From Microbacteriaceae bacterium VKM Ac-2854 (GTDB lineage Bacteria; Actinomycetota; Actinomycetes; Actinomycetales; Microbacteriaceae): a stretch of DNA of 64,000 bases. The notes under the pieces are model-generated. The model saw only the letters and a program-made list of their open reading frames with translations, searched no databases and was not told the origin of the DNA. Each line of letters begins with the position of its first letter. Position 1 is the stretch's first letter. Shown in pieces: positions 8,032 through 15,498 of this stretch. The translations under genes were made by a program, and so were the position numbers. The stretch spans positions 434,001-498,000 of the forward strand of contig JABMLH010000003.1 in assembly GCA_013205085.1 (NCBI GenBank). Direction: 5' to 3'.

Positions 8032-8805
8032 CTAGTCGTAGAACGGCGGCAGGGGTTCGCTTCCTCCGCGCAGCGCGCAGAGGGACGAGCCGGCCATGGC
8101 GGCAGCGATCCGTCTCAAACCGCGCGCCGATCCGGGAACGGATCGCACTGCTGATTCGTCGGACGCCGCGCGCCGAAGCAGGAACAGCAGCCGTCGGTAG
8201 CCCTTGAGATCGAGATCGAAAGCGTCCTCCCTCCGCAGCAGCGTCGCAAGAACGAGCACGTCGAGAAGGTGACGCCGCGGGTCACGGTCCTGCGAGACGC
8301 CGAAAGCCGTCGCCTTCGCCACGATGGCGCCGGAGAGTCTCGGGCGGAGGATCGACCCGATGCGTCCGGCGATGTCGACCGAAACCACTTCCGACGCGTC
8401 CAAGGCCGACTGCGCGCCGGGAGTGGAAAGGGTGGTTCCACCGAAAACGCCCTTCCGTTTCGTCGCTCGCTCGCCGAGGAAGCGCGGAATCAGCAGATCG
8501 ATCACCGCGTCGCCCCGAACCCAACGCTGTTGGTACCCCTCCCACGACTCGCCGTCGGACGCGAAGCCCAGATCGACAAGGGCACTCGTGAATTGCAGGA
8601 GAACCTGCGGCCGCGCGCGAACGTCGAGCACGGCGTCGAGATCATCGGTCGGCCGGATCGGAGCAACGCCTCGCTCCGCGCAGTGCAACTGCACCATCTG
8701 ACCGCCGACAAGACACCAATCCCTCGGCAACTTCTCGAAAACGTCCAGTGCGGCGCCCCAGGCTTCAGCCTGCGGACCGAGCATCGGAGGAAGAACGACG
8801 GTCAT
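8032..8805 (-). CDS. AbiEii-like nucleotidyltransferase (putative type IV toxin)
   Basis: A 257-aa protein with a DNA-polymerase-beta-like nucleotidyltransferase signature near the N-terminus: LVGGQMVQLHCAER followed about ten residues later by RPTDDLDAVLDV, i.e. the GG ... DxD arrangement of the AbiEii/MenT group. A second region, LSGAIVAKATAFGVSQDRDPRRHLLDVLVL, resembles the conserved K ... R ... D block of that family. The gene overlaps by 4 bp an upstream gene for a small helix-turn-helix protein, the standard antitoxin-toxin order for type IV pairs. It ends with 9 bp between its stop and that of the convergent PPOX gene. Toxin activity, target and nucleotide are inferences; an uncharacterised housekeeping nucleotidyltransferase remains possible. 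Confidence 0.75.
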   Translation of the reverse strand: MTVVLPPMLGPQAEAWGAALDVFEKLPRDWCLVGGQMVQLHCAERGVAPIRPTDDLDAVLDVRARPQVLLQFTSALVDLGFASDGESWEGYQQRWVRGDAVIDLLIPRFLGERATKRKGVFGGTTLSTPGAQSALDASEVVSVDIAGRIGSILRPRLSGAIVAKATAFGVSQDRDPRRHLLDVLVLATLLRREDAFDLDLKGYRRLLFLLRRAASDESAVRSVPGSARGLRRIAAAMAGSSLCALRGGSEPLPPFYD

Positions 8806-9449
8806 CTCAGGCCTCGGACGATCTCGGCGACACGACCATCCTCGCGCGGTCCCGCGTGCTCGGCGAGGTCGGCCGCGAGTACCCCGATCGAAGCGACGAC
8901 ACCCGACAGATCCCCGTCGACGACGTGGAACACGACGTTCGGCGTCGCATCGCGCACGAGAAGGTAGTCCGTTCGAAGCCCAGCCAGGTCGACCGCTCGC
9001 ACGTAACCTTCTACCTCGCTGCCGGAGGACAGTCCCGAGCGCGGATCACTCACCCCAGAAGGATGCACCGACGGATCGGTGCGGAGTTGCCCGGCATCAC
9101 GAGGATCGACCCAGAACAGTTCTCGCCTCGCGCGCCCGCCGAGCCAGGATCGGAGCAGGCGTGCCGGCTCTTCCGACTCCCGGAGCCGCTGAACCCTCGC
9201 AGCGAGACGCGCACGCTCCGTTGCCGAGATCGACGAATCGACCTCGCCGGCGAGGTGACGAAGGAACGCCCAGGCCATGTGCGGACTCATGGAGCGTCCG
9301 AGACGAGGCTCGAGCGACAGTTCCGCAGCGTCGATCACGTACCTGCCGCCGACCTTCGACGCACTCAGCCGGCCGTCCACGATCATCGCCTGAACACGAC
9401 GGGCCGAGATTCCCTTCCGCTCCGCGAACTCGGAAACACTCAACTGCAT
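8802..9449 (-). CDS. Helix-turn-helix protein, putative AbiEi-like antitoxin
   Basis: A 215-aa protein starting MQLSVSEFAERKGISARRVQ. Residues 1-40 form an excisionase/MerR-like helix-turn-helix (ISARRVQAMIVDGRLSASKVGGRYVI). The remainder has no family I can name; it contains an Arg-rich helical middle and ends in GREDGR-like charged sequence (PREDGRVAEIVRGLR). It overlaps the nucleotidyltransferase gene by 4 bp, and that context suggests the antitoxin/repressor of a type IV toxin-antitoxin pair. The ATG lies 6 bp beyond a TATAGT -10 element, so the message is probably leaderless. The domain after the helix-turn-helix does not obviously match the classical AbiEi fold. Confidence 0.75.
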   Translation of the reverse strand: MQLSVSEFAERKGISARRVQAMIVDGRLSASKVGGRYVIDAAELSLEPRLGRSMSPHMAWAFLRHLAGEVDSSISATERARLAARVQRLRESEEPARLLRSWLGGRARRELFWVDPRDAGQLRTDPSVHPSGVSDPRSGLSSGSEVEGYVRAVDLAGLRTDYLLVRDATPNVVFHVVDGDLSGVVASIGVLAADLAEHAGPREDGRVAEIVRGLR

Positions 9450-9455
9450 GACACA

Positions 9456-9484
9456 ACTATACGCACACGCGAATAGATGTGTAA
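9456..9484 (-). promoter_or_regulatory. SigA-type promoter for the AbiE-like module (leaderless)
   Basis: On the minus strand TTACAC (9479-9484), a 17-bp spacer and TATAGT (9456-9461) form a good vegetative promoter. The ATG at 9449 follows six bases after the -10, so transcription should begin at or next to the start codon. It lies just beyond the stop of dgt, giving the module its own expression. Confidence 0.72.
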
Positions 9485-10744
9485 CTACTTCGCCGTCACC
9501 AGCCGCTCGTACCAGGCCAGCGCACTCTGATCCGTCAGGTTCGCGACCTGGTCCACCACGACCCGACGCTGCTGCGCCTCGGTCTCGGCACGGCGCCAAT
9601 CCTCCGCGAAGCCCGCCTCGAGCGCACCCTCGCCGCGGTCGAGCAGCGTGTCGGCGAGCCGCAGCAGCACCTCGCGCTGCTGCGCGTAGATCGGCTGTCG
9701 GGTGTTGCGCGACATCACGAAGGTCGCGACGATGCCCTTCAGCACGGCGATCTCGGCCTGCTGCTCGGCCGGAACCACGACGTGGCCGCCGAAGCGGACG
9801 AGATCCGGATGGGCGTACGCCTCCCGGGTCGCCTGCGTCGCGGCCCCGGCGAAGCGGCCGATCAGCTGGCTGGTCAGGTTCTTCAGCCGGGCCTGGTCGC
9901 GGCGCGAGCCGTCCCAGGTGTCGACCCAGACGTCGAGGTCGTCGAGTCGGTCGAACGCGGCGATCAGCTCCTCGTGCGAGACCTCGCCGCCGACCCACGA
10001 GTGCATCGACTGCACGAGTTCGTCGTGGTCGACGCGCGAGCCGAGCGCGGCGACGTCGATGTAGCCCGAGACCACGGCGTCCTCGAAGTCGTGCACCGAG
10101 TAGGCGATGTCGTCCGAGAGGTCCATCACCTCGGCCTCGATGCAGCGCACACCCTCGGGCGCGCCGGAGCGCATCCAGGCGAATGCCGCGGCGTCGTCGT
10201 CGTAGAAGCCGAACTTGGCGCGCCCCGACGGGTCCGCGACCGAGCGGGTGTCGGGCCACGGATACTTGCAGCTCGCATCCAAGGAGGCGCGGGTGAGGTT
10301 GAGGCCGTAAGGCCGCTCGTCGTCGCCGAACACCTTGGGCTCCAGGCGGGTGAGCAGACGGAACGTCTGCGCATTGCCCTCGAAGCCGCCGATATCGGCG
10401 GCCCAGGCGTTGAGCGCCTTCTCGCCGTTGTGACCGAACGGCGGGTGCCCGATGTCGTGCGCGAGGCATGCGGTGTCGACCACGTCGGGGTCGAGGTCGA
10501 GGCTCGTCGCCAACTCGCGGCCGATCTGCGCGACCTCGAGCGAGTGCGTCAGCCGGTTGCGGGCGAAGTCGACGCCGGCGGTCGGGCTGAGCACCTGCGT
10601 CTTCGCGGCCAGGCGGCGCAGCGAGGAGGAGTGGAACAGCCGGGCGCGGTCGCGGGCGAAGTCGGAGCGGCGCGAGTAGTGCTCTTCGGGGAGGAAGCGC
10701 TCGGTGTCGACGAGCGAATACCCCCAGAGCGTGCGGTCATCCAC
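9485..10744 (-). CDS. dgt: Deoxyguanosinetriphosphate triphosphohydrolase-like protein
   Basis: A 419-aa HD-domain dNTPase that cleaves dGTP/dNTPs to nucleoside and triphosphate. Metal-binding HD residues are visible in RNRLTHSLEVAQIGREL and TACLAHDIGHPPFGHNGEKALN. The SLRRLAAKTQV segment upstream is also typical. I chose the GTG at 10744 (VDDRTLWGYSLVD), which overlaps the dusB stop by 8 bp; an in-frame start 36 codons earlier would add a Pro/Arg-rich tail lying wholly within dusB. It forms an operon with dusB. Its usual downstream partner dnaG lies about 2.9 kb away behind accessory genes. Confidence 0.95.
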   Translation of the reverse strand: MDDRTLWGYSLVDTERFLPEEHYSRRSDFARDRARLFHSSSLRRLAAKTQVLSPTAGVDFARNRLTHSLEVAQIGRELATSLDLDPDVVDTACLAHDIGHPPFGHNGEKALNAWAADIGGFEGNAQTFRLLTRLEPKVFGDDERPYGLNLTRASLDASCKYPWPDTRSVADPSGRAKFGFYDDDAAAFAWMRSGAPEGVRCIEAEVMDLSDDIAYSVHDFEDAVVSGYIDVAALGSRVDHDELVQSMHSWVGGEVSHEELIAAFDRLDDLDVWVDTWDGSRRDQARLKNLTSQLIGRFAGAATQATREAYAHPDLVRFGGHVVVPAEQQAEIAVLKGIVATFVMSRNTRQPIYAQQREVLLRLADTLLDRGEGALEAGFAEDWRRAETEAQQRRVVVDQVANLTDQSALAWYERLVTAK

Positions 10745-11891
10745 CGCTGTTGAAGATCTCGGCGGCGGACACCTCGGCGGCGGTCGCCGAGTCGAGCTCG
10801 CGGGAGGCGAGCCAGTTGTCCGGCAGGGCGGGCTTCTTCGGCGTGCCGGCACGGCCGCGCTGCCCCTCCGCCGCCTCGCCCGGGTACGGCATGGTCCAGT
10901 CCAACGTTGCGAGCAGGTCGTCCAGGTGCGCGAGGGTGTCGACCGTGGCGAGGCTCGCGCGCAGGTCGCCGCCGACCGGGTAGCCCTTGAAGTACCAGGC
11001 GACGTGCTTGCGGATGTCGCGGCAGCCGCGCTCCTCGCTCTCGAAGAACTCGCAGAGCAGTTCGGCGTGACGGCGGAACGCCTCGGCGACCTGACCCAGC
11101 GTCGGGCGGAAGCGGGTGCTCTCGCCGCGGAACGCCGCGTCCAGATCGCCGAACAGCCACGGGCGGCCGAGGCAGCCGCGACCGACGACGACGCCGTCGC
11201 AGCCGGTCTCGCTCATCATTCGCAACGCATCCTCGGCCGACCAGATGTCGCCGTTGCCGAGTACCGGCACGCTGGTGACGGTCTGCTTCAAGGTCGCAAT
11301 GGCCGACCAGTCGGCATGACCGCTGTAGAACTCGGACGCGGTGCGCGCGTGCAGCGCGATGGAGGCGACTCCCGCTCCCTCGGCGGCGCGGCCCGCTTCG
11401 AGGTAGGTGAGGTGGTCGGCGTCGATGCCCTTGCGCATCTTGACCGTGAGCGGGATGTCGCCGGCCGCCTTCACGGCCCCCTCGACGATCTGGCGGAACA
11501 GCGGCAGCTTCCACGGCAGCGCCGCTCCCCCGCCCTTGCGCGTCACCTTGGGCACGGGGCAGCCGAAGTTGAGGTCGATATGGTCGGCACGGTCCTCCGC
11601 GACGAGCATGGTGACGGCCTCGGAGACCGTCTTCGGGTCGACGCCGTAGAGCTGGATCGAGCGCGGGGTCTCGGACGGGTGGTGCCGGATCAGGCGCATC
11701 GACTCAGGGGTGCGCTCCACGAGCGCGCGCGAGGTGATCATCTCGCTGACGTAGAGACCGGCGCCGAACTCACGGCAGAGCCGGCGGAACGCGGTGTTGG
11801 TGATGCCCGCCATCGGCGCGAGCACAACGGGTACGTCGAGCTCGATCGGGCCGATGCGCAAGGCAGGCGTAGCGAGAACAGTGGAAGACAT
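10737..11891 (-). CDS. dusB: tRNA-dihydrouridine synthase
   Basis: A 384-aa FMN-dependent Dus enzyme that reduces uridine in the tRNA D-loop. The TIM barrel begins VVLAPMAGITNTAFRRLCREFGAGLYVSEM. The catalytic cysteine is in NFGCPVPKVTRKGGGAALP, and FMN-binding segments VKMRKGID, LHARTASEFYSG and GNGDIWS follow. It ends in the helical tRNA-binding domain (HVAWYFKGYPVGG). ATG at 11891 gives MSSTVLATP; a TTG three codons upstream is possible. It shares an upstream region of about 60 bp with the divergent ybaK gene and is followed by the overlapping dgt gene. Confidence 0.96.
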   Translation of the reverse strand: MSSTVLATPALRIGPIELDVPVVLAPMAGITNTAFRRLCREFGAGLYVSEMITSRALVERTPESMRLIRHHPSETPRSIQLYGVDPKTVSEAVTMLVAEDRADHIDLNFGCPVPKVTRKGGGAALPWKLPLFRQIVEGAVKAAGDIPLTVKMRKGIDADHLTYLEAGRAAEGAGVASIALHARTASEFYSGHADWSAIATLKQTVTSVPVLGNGDIWSAEDALRMMSETGCDGVVVGRGCLGRPWLFGDLDAAFRGESTRFRPTLGQVAEAFRRHAELLCEFFESEERGCRDIRKHVAWYFKGYPVGGDLRASLATVDTLAHLDDLLATLDWTMPYPGEAAEGQRGRAGTPKKPALPDNWLASRELDSATAAEVSAAEIFNSGG

Positions 11892-11954
11892 CGGAATCAA
11901 TTGTCACAGATCCTGTGTTAGGGAGTGTGGGGACGACGCTCGAAAGGGAAGAAC

Positions 11955-12455
11955 ATGACGGATGTGCAGGCTGTGCAGGACGGGACGGCCCGGTTCGAGG
12001 CGGATGCGGCCGCGCGCGGCCTCGACGTCGAGATCGTCGAACGCCCCGCGGCGAAGAGCCTGTTCGAAGCGGCGGAGCTGCTGGGTATCGAGCCGTCCGA
12101 CATCGTGAAGTCACTCGTGGTCAAGCGCAAGGACGGCACCTTCCTGTTCGCGCTCGTGCCCGGCGGCCGGCAGATCTCCTGGCCCAAGCTGCGCGCTCTG
12201 GTCGGCGTGAACAAGCTGCAGCTGCCGGATGAGGGCCAGGCCCTCGCCGCGACCGGCTACGCCCGCGGCACCATCGTGCCGATCGGTTCGACCACCGCCT
12301 GGCCGGTCTTCGCCGACGCGTCGATCGTCGGCAAGCGCATCGCCCTGGGCGCCGGAGCCCACGGCCGCAGCGCCTTCGTCGACGCGGACGCCTTGCTCGC
12401 CTCCTTCGGCGCGACGGTCGCCGACATCACCGAGCCCGAGGCGCCCCGCGCCTGA
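11955..12455 (+). CDS. YbaK/EbsC-family aminoacyl-tRNA deacylase
   Basis: A 166-aa trans-editing protein of the YbaK/ProRS INS-domain superfamily, which hydrolyses mischarged tRNAs (for example Cys-tRNA(Pro)). Diagnostic elements are EAAELLGIEPSDIVKSLVVKRKDGTFLFALVPGGRQI with the conserved K in VKSLVVK, and GYARGTIVPIGSTTAWPVFAD near the C-terminus. The ATG at 11955 has a good ribosome binding site (AAGGGAAG). Specificity (Pro, Cys or Ala) cannot be settled by eye. It is followed by a strong palindrome shared with the convergent frnE operon. Confidence 0.9.
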   Translation: MTDVQAVQDGTARFEADAAARGLDVEIVERPAAKSLFEAAELLGIEPSDIVKSLVVKRKDGTFLFALVPGGRQISWPKLRALVGVNKLQLPDEGQALAATGYARGTIVPIGSTTAWPVFADASIVGKRIALGAGAHGRSAFVDADALLASFGATVADITEPEAPRA

Positions 12456-12457
12456 GC

Positions 12458-12498
12458 GAAAAGTTGCAGCCCGGGCGCACCCAGGGCTGCAACTTTTC
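12458..12498. terminator. Bidirectional hairpin terminator, GAAAAGTTGCAGCCC family (copy 1)
   Basis: Arms GAAAAGTTGCAGCCC (12458-12472) and its exact complement (12484-12498) around an 11-base loop. The A/T-rich outer ends provide a short T-run on either strand. It sits between convergent ybaK and the frnE operon. Near-identical copies occur at 33181-33224 and 40520-40565. Confidence 0.85.
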
Positions 12499-12522
12499 CC
12501 CAGGAGGGCGGCGACGGCGCGG

Positions 12523-12633
12523 TCAGGCGCCGGACGGGGCCGGGAGGACGCAGGCGTCGCCCTCGCAGACGGGGACGGACGCCGAGCCGAGCATCGTGAA
12601 CGGGGACGGCGCCAGGGGCTCTGCGGAACTCAC
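12523..12633 (-). CDS. Small hypothetical protein overlapping frnE-like gene
   Basis: A 36-codon reading frame whose GTG overlaps the stop codon of the FrnE-like gene (GTGA), implying translational coupling. The predicted peptide is Pro/Ala-rich at both ends with a central VCEGDACVLP, i.e. a C-x4-C pair. A small Cys-containing protein next to a DsbA-family oxidoreductase could be functionally linked (metal or disulfide), but this is speculation. It could be untranslated tail sequence; the exact stop/start overlap and the paired cysteines argue for a real gene. Confidence 0.5.
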   Translation of the reverse strand: MSSAEPLAPSPFTMLGSASVPVCEGDACVLPAPSGA

Positions 12634-13313
12634 GCCGACACCGCCGAGCGCTGGGTGAGCACGTGCTGGAGAACCTCGGCGAAGGCGCTCGCCTCCTGAG
12701 CCCCCGAGACGCCGTACTGGCCATCGAGTACGAAGAACGGCACTCCGTTGATGCCGTACGCGCCGGCCTGCGCGATGTCGGACTGCACGGCGGCGAGGTA
12801 CTCCTGCTCGGCGAGCGAGCGCAGCACCTCCTCGCGATCCAGGCCCACCTCGGCGGCGAGCGAGGCGAGCACCTCGACATCGGCGAGGTTCGCGCCCTCG
12901 GTGAAGTACGCGCGCAACAGGCGCTCCTTCAGCTCGAGCTGGAGGCCACGGGCTTTCGCGAAGTGCAGCACCTGGTGAGCGGTCACCGTCTTCACATGCT
13001 GCAGCGCCTCGAAGTCGTAGTCGAGGCCCACGCTCGCGGCGATCTCGGTCACCCGCGACAGCATCGCCTCGGCCTGCGCCTCCGGAATGCCTTTGTGCTT
13101 CGCGAGGTACGCGGCCTCGCTGCCGACGAAGTCCTCGGGGGTGTCCGGCGAGAGCTCGAAGGAGTGGTATTCGACGACGACCTCGGGAGCACCGGGATTC
13201 GCGGCCCGGAACGCCTCGGCTCCGCTCTCGAACTTGCGCTTGCCGATGTAGCACCAGGGGCAGGCGATGTCGGACCAGACGTCGACCTTGATGGCGGAGT
13301 TTTCAGAAGTCAC
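12630..13313 (-). CDS. FrnE-like DsbA-family oxidoreductase
   Basis: A 227-aa thioredoxin-fold protein of the DsbA/FrnE group. The catalytic motif is C18-P-W-C21 in WSDIACPWCYIGKRKFE. The inserted helical domain and the second thioredoxin half, ending in GVPFFVLDGQYGVSGAQ with the cis-Pro loop (GINGVPFF), are intact. There is no signal peptide, so it acts in the cytoplasm, as is usual for FrnE-like proteins linked to redox stress. The start is GTG at 13313, with only a weak ribosome binding site. It follows the class V aminotransferase gene by 27 bp and overlaps a 36-codon ORF downstream. Confidence 0.93.
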   Translation of the reverse strand: MTSENSAIKVDVWSDIACPWCYIGKRKFESGAEAFRAANPGAPEVVVEYHSFELSPDTPEDFVGSEAAYLAKHKGIPEAQAEAMLSRVTEIAASVGLDYDFEALQHVKTVTAHQVLHFAKARGLQLELKERLLRAYFTEGANLADVEVLASLAAEVGLDREEVLRSLAEQEYLAAVQSDIAQAGAYGINGVPFFVLDGQYGVSGAQEASAFAEVLQHVLTQRSAVSA

Positions 13314-13340
13314 GCTGAGTGAAACCGCGTGGCCGCCGTT

Positions 13341-14402
13341 CTATTCCGTTCGCAACGCCGCGACGATCGCCGCCACATCCGATTCATCGTTCCAGAGGTG
13401 GAAGGCGACCCGCACCCGCCCGCCGCGCCCGGAGACCTTCAGCCCCGCCGCGGCGAGCGCCATCAGCGCCGTGCCGTCCGGATCCGCCCACGTCACGATC
13501 GCCTGGTGCTGCGGCTCGAGTCCCAGCCGCTCGCAGAGCAGGTCGCCGAGGCCGGACGCGTGCCGCCACACCTCGGCCTGATCGAGCGAGGCGTGCAGCG
13601 CGAGCGACCGCTCCGCCCCGGCGAACGCCTGCCAGGCGGGAGAGACGTCGAAGCGGCGCGCATCCGTCGCCAGCTGCATGGACGGTCCGTAGCACGAGGC
13701 CCAGACATCCTCCCCTGCGTACCAACCCGCCTGCACCGGCGTGAGCTCGACGGCGTAGTCGGGCGAAACGGTCATGAACGCCACACCCCGGGGCGAGCAG
13801 AGCCACTTGTACGCGTGCGTCAGCGTCGCGTCGAACCGACTCGCGTCGACCGGATGCACGCCGGCGGCCTGGGTCAGATCGCAGACGGTGCGCACTCCGT
13901 GGCGACGCGCGGCGGCGAGCACCGCCTCCACGTCGGCGACCTCACCGGTGCGCGACTGGATGAGCGAGAACACCACCAGATGGTCGGAGGCGGCGAGCGC
14001 CGAAGCCAGTTCGCGCAGCGGCACCGAACGCACCGTGATGCCGCGACCCTGCGCGAGGAACGGGAACACGATCGAGGAGAAGTCGCCGTCGACGCAGACG
14101 ACGGATGCGCCGTCGGGCAGCGAGCAGGCCAGCACCGAAGCCATCACCGAGGTCTGCGAGCCGATCGCGACGCGATCCACACCGACGCCGACGATCCGGG
14201 CGAAGGAGCTGCGGCTGCTCTCGACGGCCGCGCCGTAGTGCACCGCGTTCGCTTCGCCGAGGAACCAGCGCTCCGCGTCCACTCGGATCGCCTCGATCGT
14301 CTCCAGCGGCGGCAGGCCCAGGGTGCAGGCGTTGTGGTACCCGCGCGCTCCGGCGAAGCGCTCGCGGAGTTCGGTGAAGGATGTGGCGGTCGCGGTGCTC
14401 AT
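13341..14402 (-). CDS. Class V aminotransferase-fold PLP enzyme
   Basis: A 353-aa PLP-dependent protein of the class V (cysteine desulfurase/kynureninase-like) fold. The Schiff-base lysine is K199 in THAYKWLCSPRG; CDLTQAAGVHP (around 174-184) holds the PLP-nitrogen-binding aspartate, and VAIGSQTSVMASVLA is the phosphate-binding turn. No catalytic cysteine loop of desulfurases is apparent. Substrate is unknown. It is divergent from a LysR-type gene 80 bp away, with an inverted repeat between them, so it is the likely target of that regulator. Confidence 0.88.
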   Translation of the reverse strand: MSTATATSFTELRERFAGARGYHNACTLGLPPLETIEAIRVDAERWFLGEANAVHYGAAVESSRSSFARIVGVGVDRVAIGSQTSVMASVLACSLPDGASVVCVDGDFSSIVFPFLAQGRGITVRSVPLRELASALAASDHLVVFSLIQSRTGEVADVEAVLAAARRHGVRTVCDLTQAAGVHPVDASRFDATLTHAYKWLCSPRGVAFMTVSPDYAVELTPVQAGWYAGEDVWASCYGPSMQLATDARRFDVSPAWQAFAGAERSLALHASLDQAEVWRHASGLGDLLCERLGLEPQHQAIVTWADPDGTALMALAAAGLKVSGRGGRVRVAFHLWNDESDVAAIVAALRTE

Positions 14403-14457
14403 ACATCGAGGATCCCTCCCCTGGACGGATCACACCAGGCCAGCATCTCGATGCGAA

Positions 14458-14476
14458 GGATAAGCGGGAGTTATCC
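14458..14476. promoter_or_regulatory. Putative LysR-type operator
   Basis: A perfect inverted repeat GGATAA-N7-TTATCC lies between the divergent aminotransferase and LysR genes, one to seven bases before the LysR start codon. The A/T-rich dyad has the T-N11-A-like geometry of LysR-type binding sites. The position suits both autoregulation and control of the aminotransferase gene. Regulator binding is inferred. Confidence 0.65.
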
Positions 14477-14482
14477 TTGGGC

Positions 14483-15433
14483 GTGCCCGAGACGATCGAC
14501 CTGCAGACGCTGACCATCATGCGCGCGATCGCGGACGGCGGCTCGATCACGGCCGCCGCACGGGCCCTCGGCTACAGCCAGCCCGCGATCACCCAGCACG
14601 TGCAGCGCGCGGAGCGGCGACTCGGACTCGCTCTCGTCACCAAAGCCGGCCGCAGCGTGCGACTGACCGAGGCGGGAGCGGTGCTGGCCCGACACGCGCT
14701 CGCCGTCGGCGCGTCGCTCACCGCTGCGGGCGACGAGCTCGCCCTGCTGGCCGGGGTGCAGAGTGGGCGGGTCACCGTGGCCGGTTTCCCCACCGCATCC
14801 GCAACGCTGGTGCCGCGCCTGCTCGCACTCGTGCGCGAGCGACACCCGGGTCTGACCGTGCGCTACCTGGAGGCCGAGCCGCCCGAGGCGATCGCGCTGC
14901 TGCGCGACGGGGGCAGTGACCTCGCGATCACCTTCAGCTACGCGGGCGATCGACAGGATCCGCATGCGCTCCGTGCCGAGGCGGGCTTCGACGTCGTCGA
15001 CCTCGCGGCCGACGAGATGATGCTGGCGATCCCCCGGACGCACCCGCTCGCCGACGGCGATGGTCCGCTCGCGCTGGCCGACCTGGCCGGCGCGGAGTGG
15101 ATCGGCGGCTGCACGCTCTGCCGCGGGCACCTGCTCGCCGCCTGCCACGAGGCGGGCTTCGCCCCCACTATCGGCTACGAGACGGACAACTTCGTCGCGA
15201 TCACGGCCATGGTCGCGGCCGGGCTCGGCGTGGCGCTCGTGCCGCAGCTTTCGGTGCGCTCGGCGACACTGCCCGACGGCGTGCTGCTGCGGGCGGTCGC
15301 CCCGCGGACCGAACGGCGCCTGCACCTGCTCGCGGGGCTCGGCCGCGAGCGCATACCGGCCGTCGCAGCGGTACGCGCCGCGGTGCTCGACCTCGAGCTG
15401 AGCGAGTGGCGCCTGCAGGTCTTCGCTGGTTGA
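14483..15433 (+). CDS. LysR-family transcriptional regulator
   Basis: A 316-aa LysR-type regulator. The N-terminal winged helix reads LQTLTIMRAIADGGSITAAARALGYSQPAITQHVQRAERRLG, followed by the linker helix and a periplasmic-binding-protein-like effector domain (VTVAGFPTASATLVPRLLALVRERHPGLTVRYLEAEP ... AMVAAGLGVALVPQL). GTG at 14483 gives VPETIDLQTL; a TTG two codons earlier is an alternative. Either start lies immediately after the GGATAA/TTATCC dyad. It probably controls the divergent aminotransferase gene and itself. Its stop codon falls inside a palindrome (15429-15484). Confidence 0.93.
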   Translation: MPETIDLQTLTIMRAIADGGSITAAARALGYSQPAITQHVQRAERRLGLALVTKAGRSVRLTEAGAVLARHALAVGASLTAAGDELALLAGVQSGRVTVAGFPTASATLVPRLLALVRERHPGLTVRYLEAEPPEAIALLRDGGSDLAITFSYAGDRQDPHALRAEAGFDVVDLAADEMMLAIPRTHPLADGDGPLALADLAGAEWIGGCTLCRGHLLAACHEAGFAPTIGYETDNFVAITAMVAAGLGVALVPQLSVRSATLPDGVLLRAVAPRTERRLHLLAGLGRERIPAVAAVRAAVLDLELSEWRLQVFAG

Positions 15434-15484
15434 GCTTGCCGAAACCAACTCCCCGCCCGGCGCGTGGTTTCGGCAAGCTCAAAC
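15429..15484. terminator. Palindrome at convergent gene ends (GCTTGCCGAAACCA stem)
   Basis: Arms GTTGAGCTTGCCGAAACCA and TGGTTTCGGCAAGCTCAAAC enclose a GC-rich loop. The LysR stop codon lies in the left arm and the Gfo/Idh/MocA gene ends just beyond the right arm. It probably terminates transcription from both sides. It may be a dispersed element, but I see only one clear copy here. Confidence 0.75.
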
Positions 15485-15498
15485 ACCGGGAGCGATCG

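Noticed and set aside
13384-14550. Several Arg/Ala-rich frames overlapping the class V aminotransferase and its promoter.
   Set aside because: No recognisable motifs, and overlap with a gene that has an intact PLP site.
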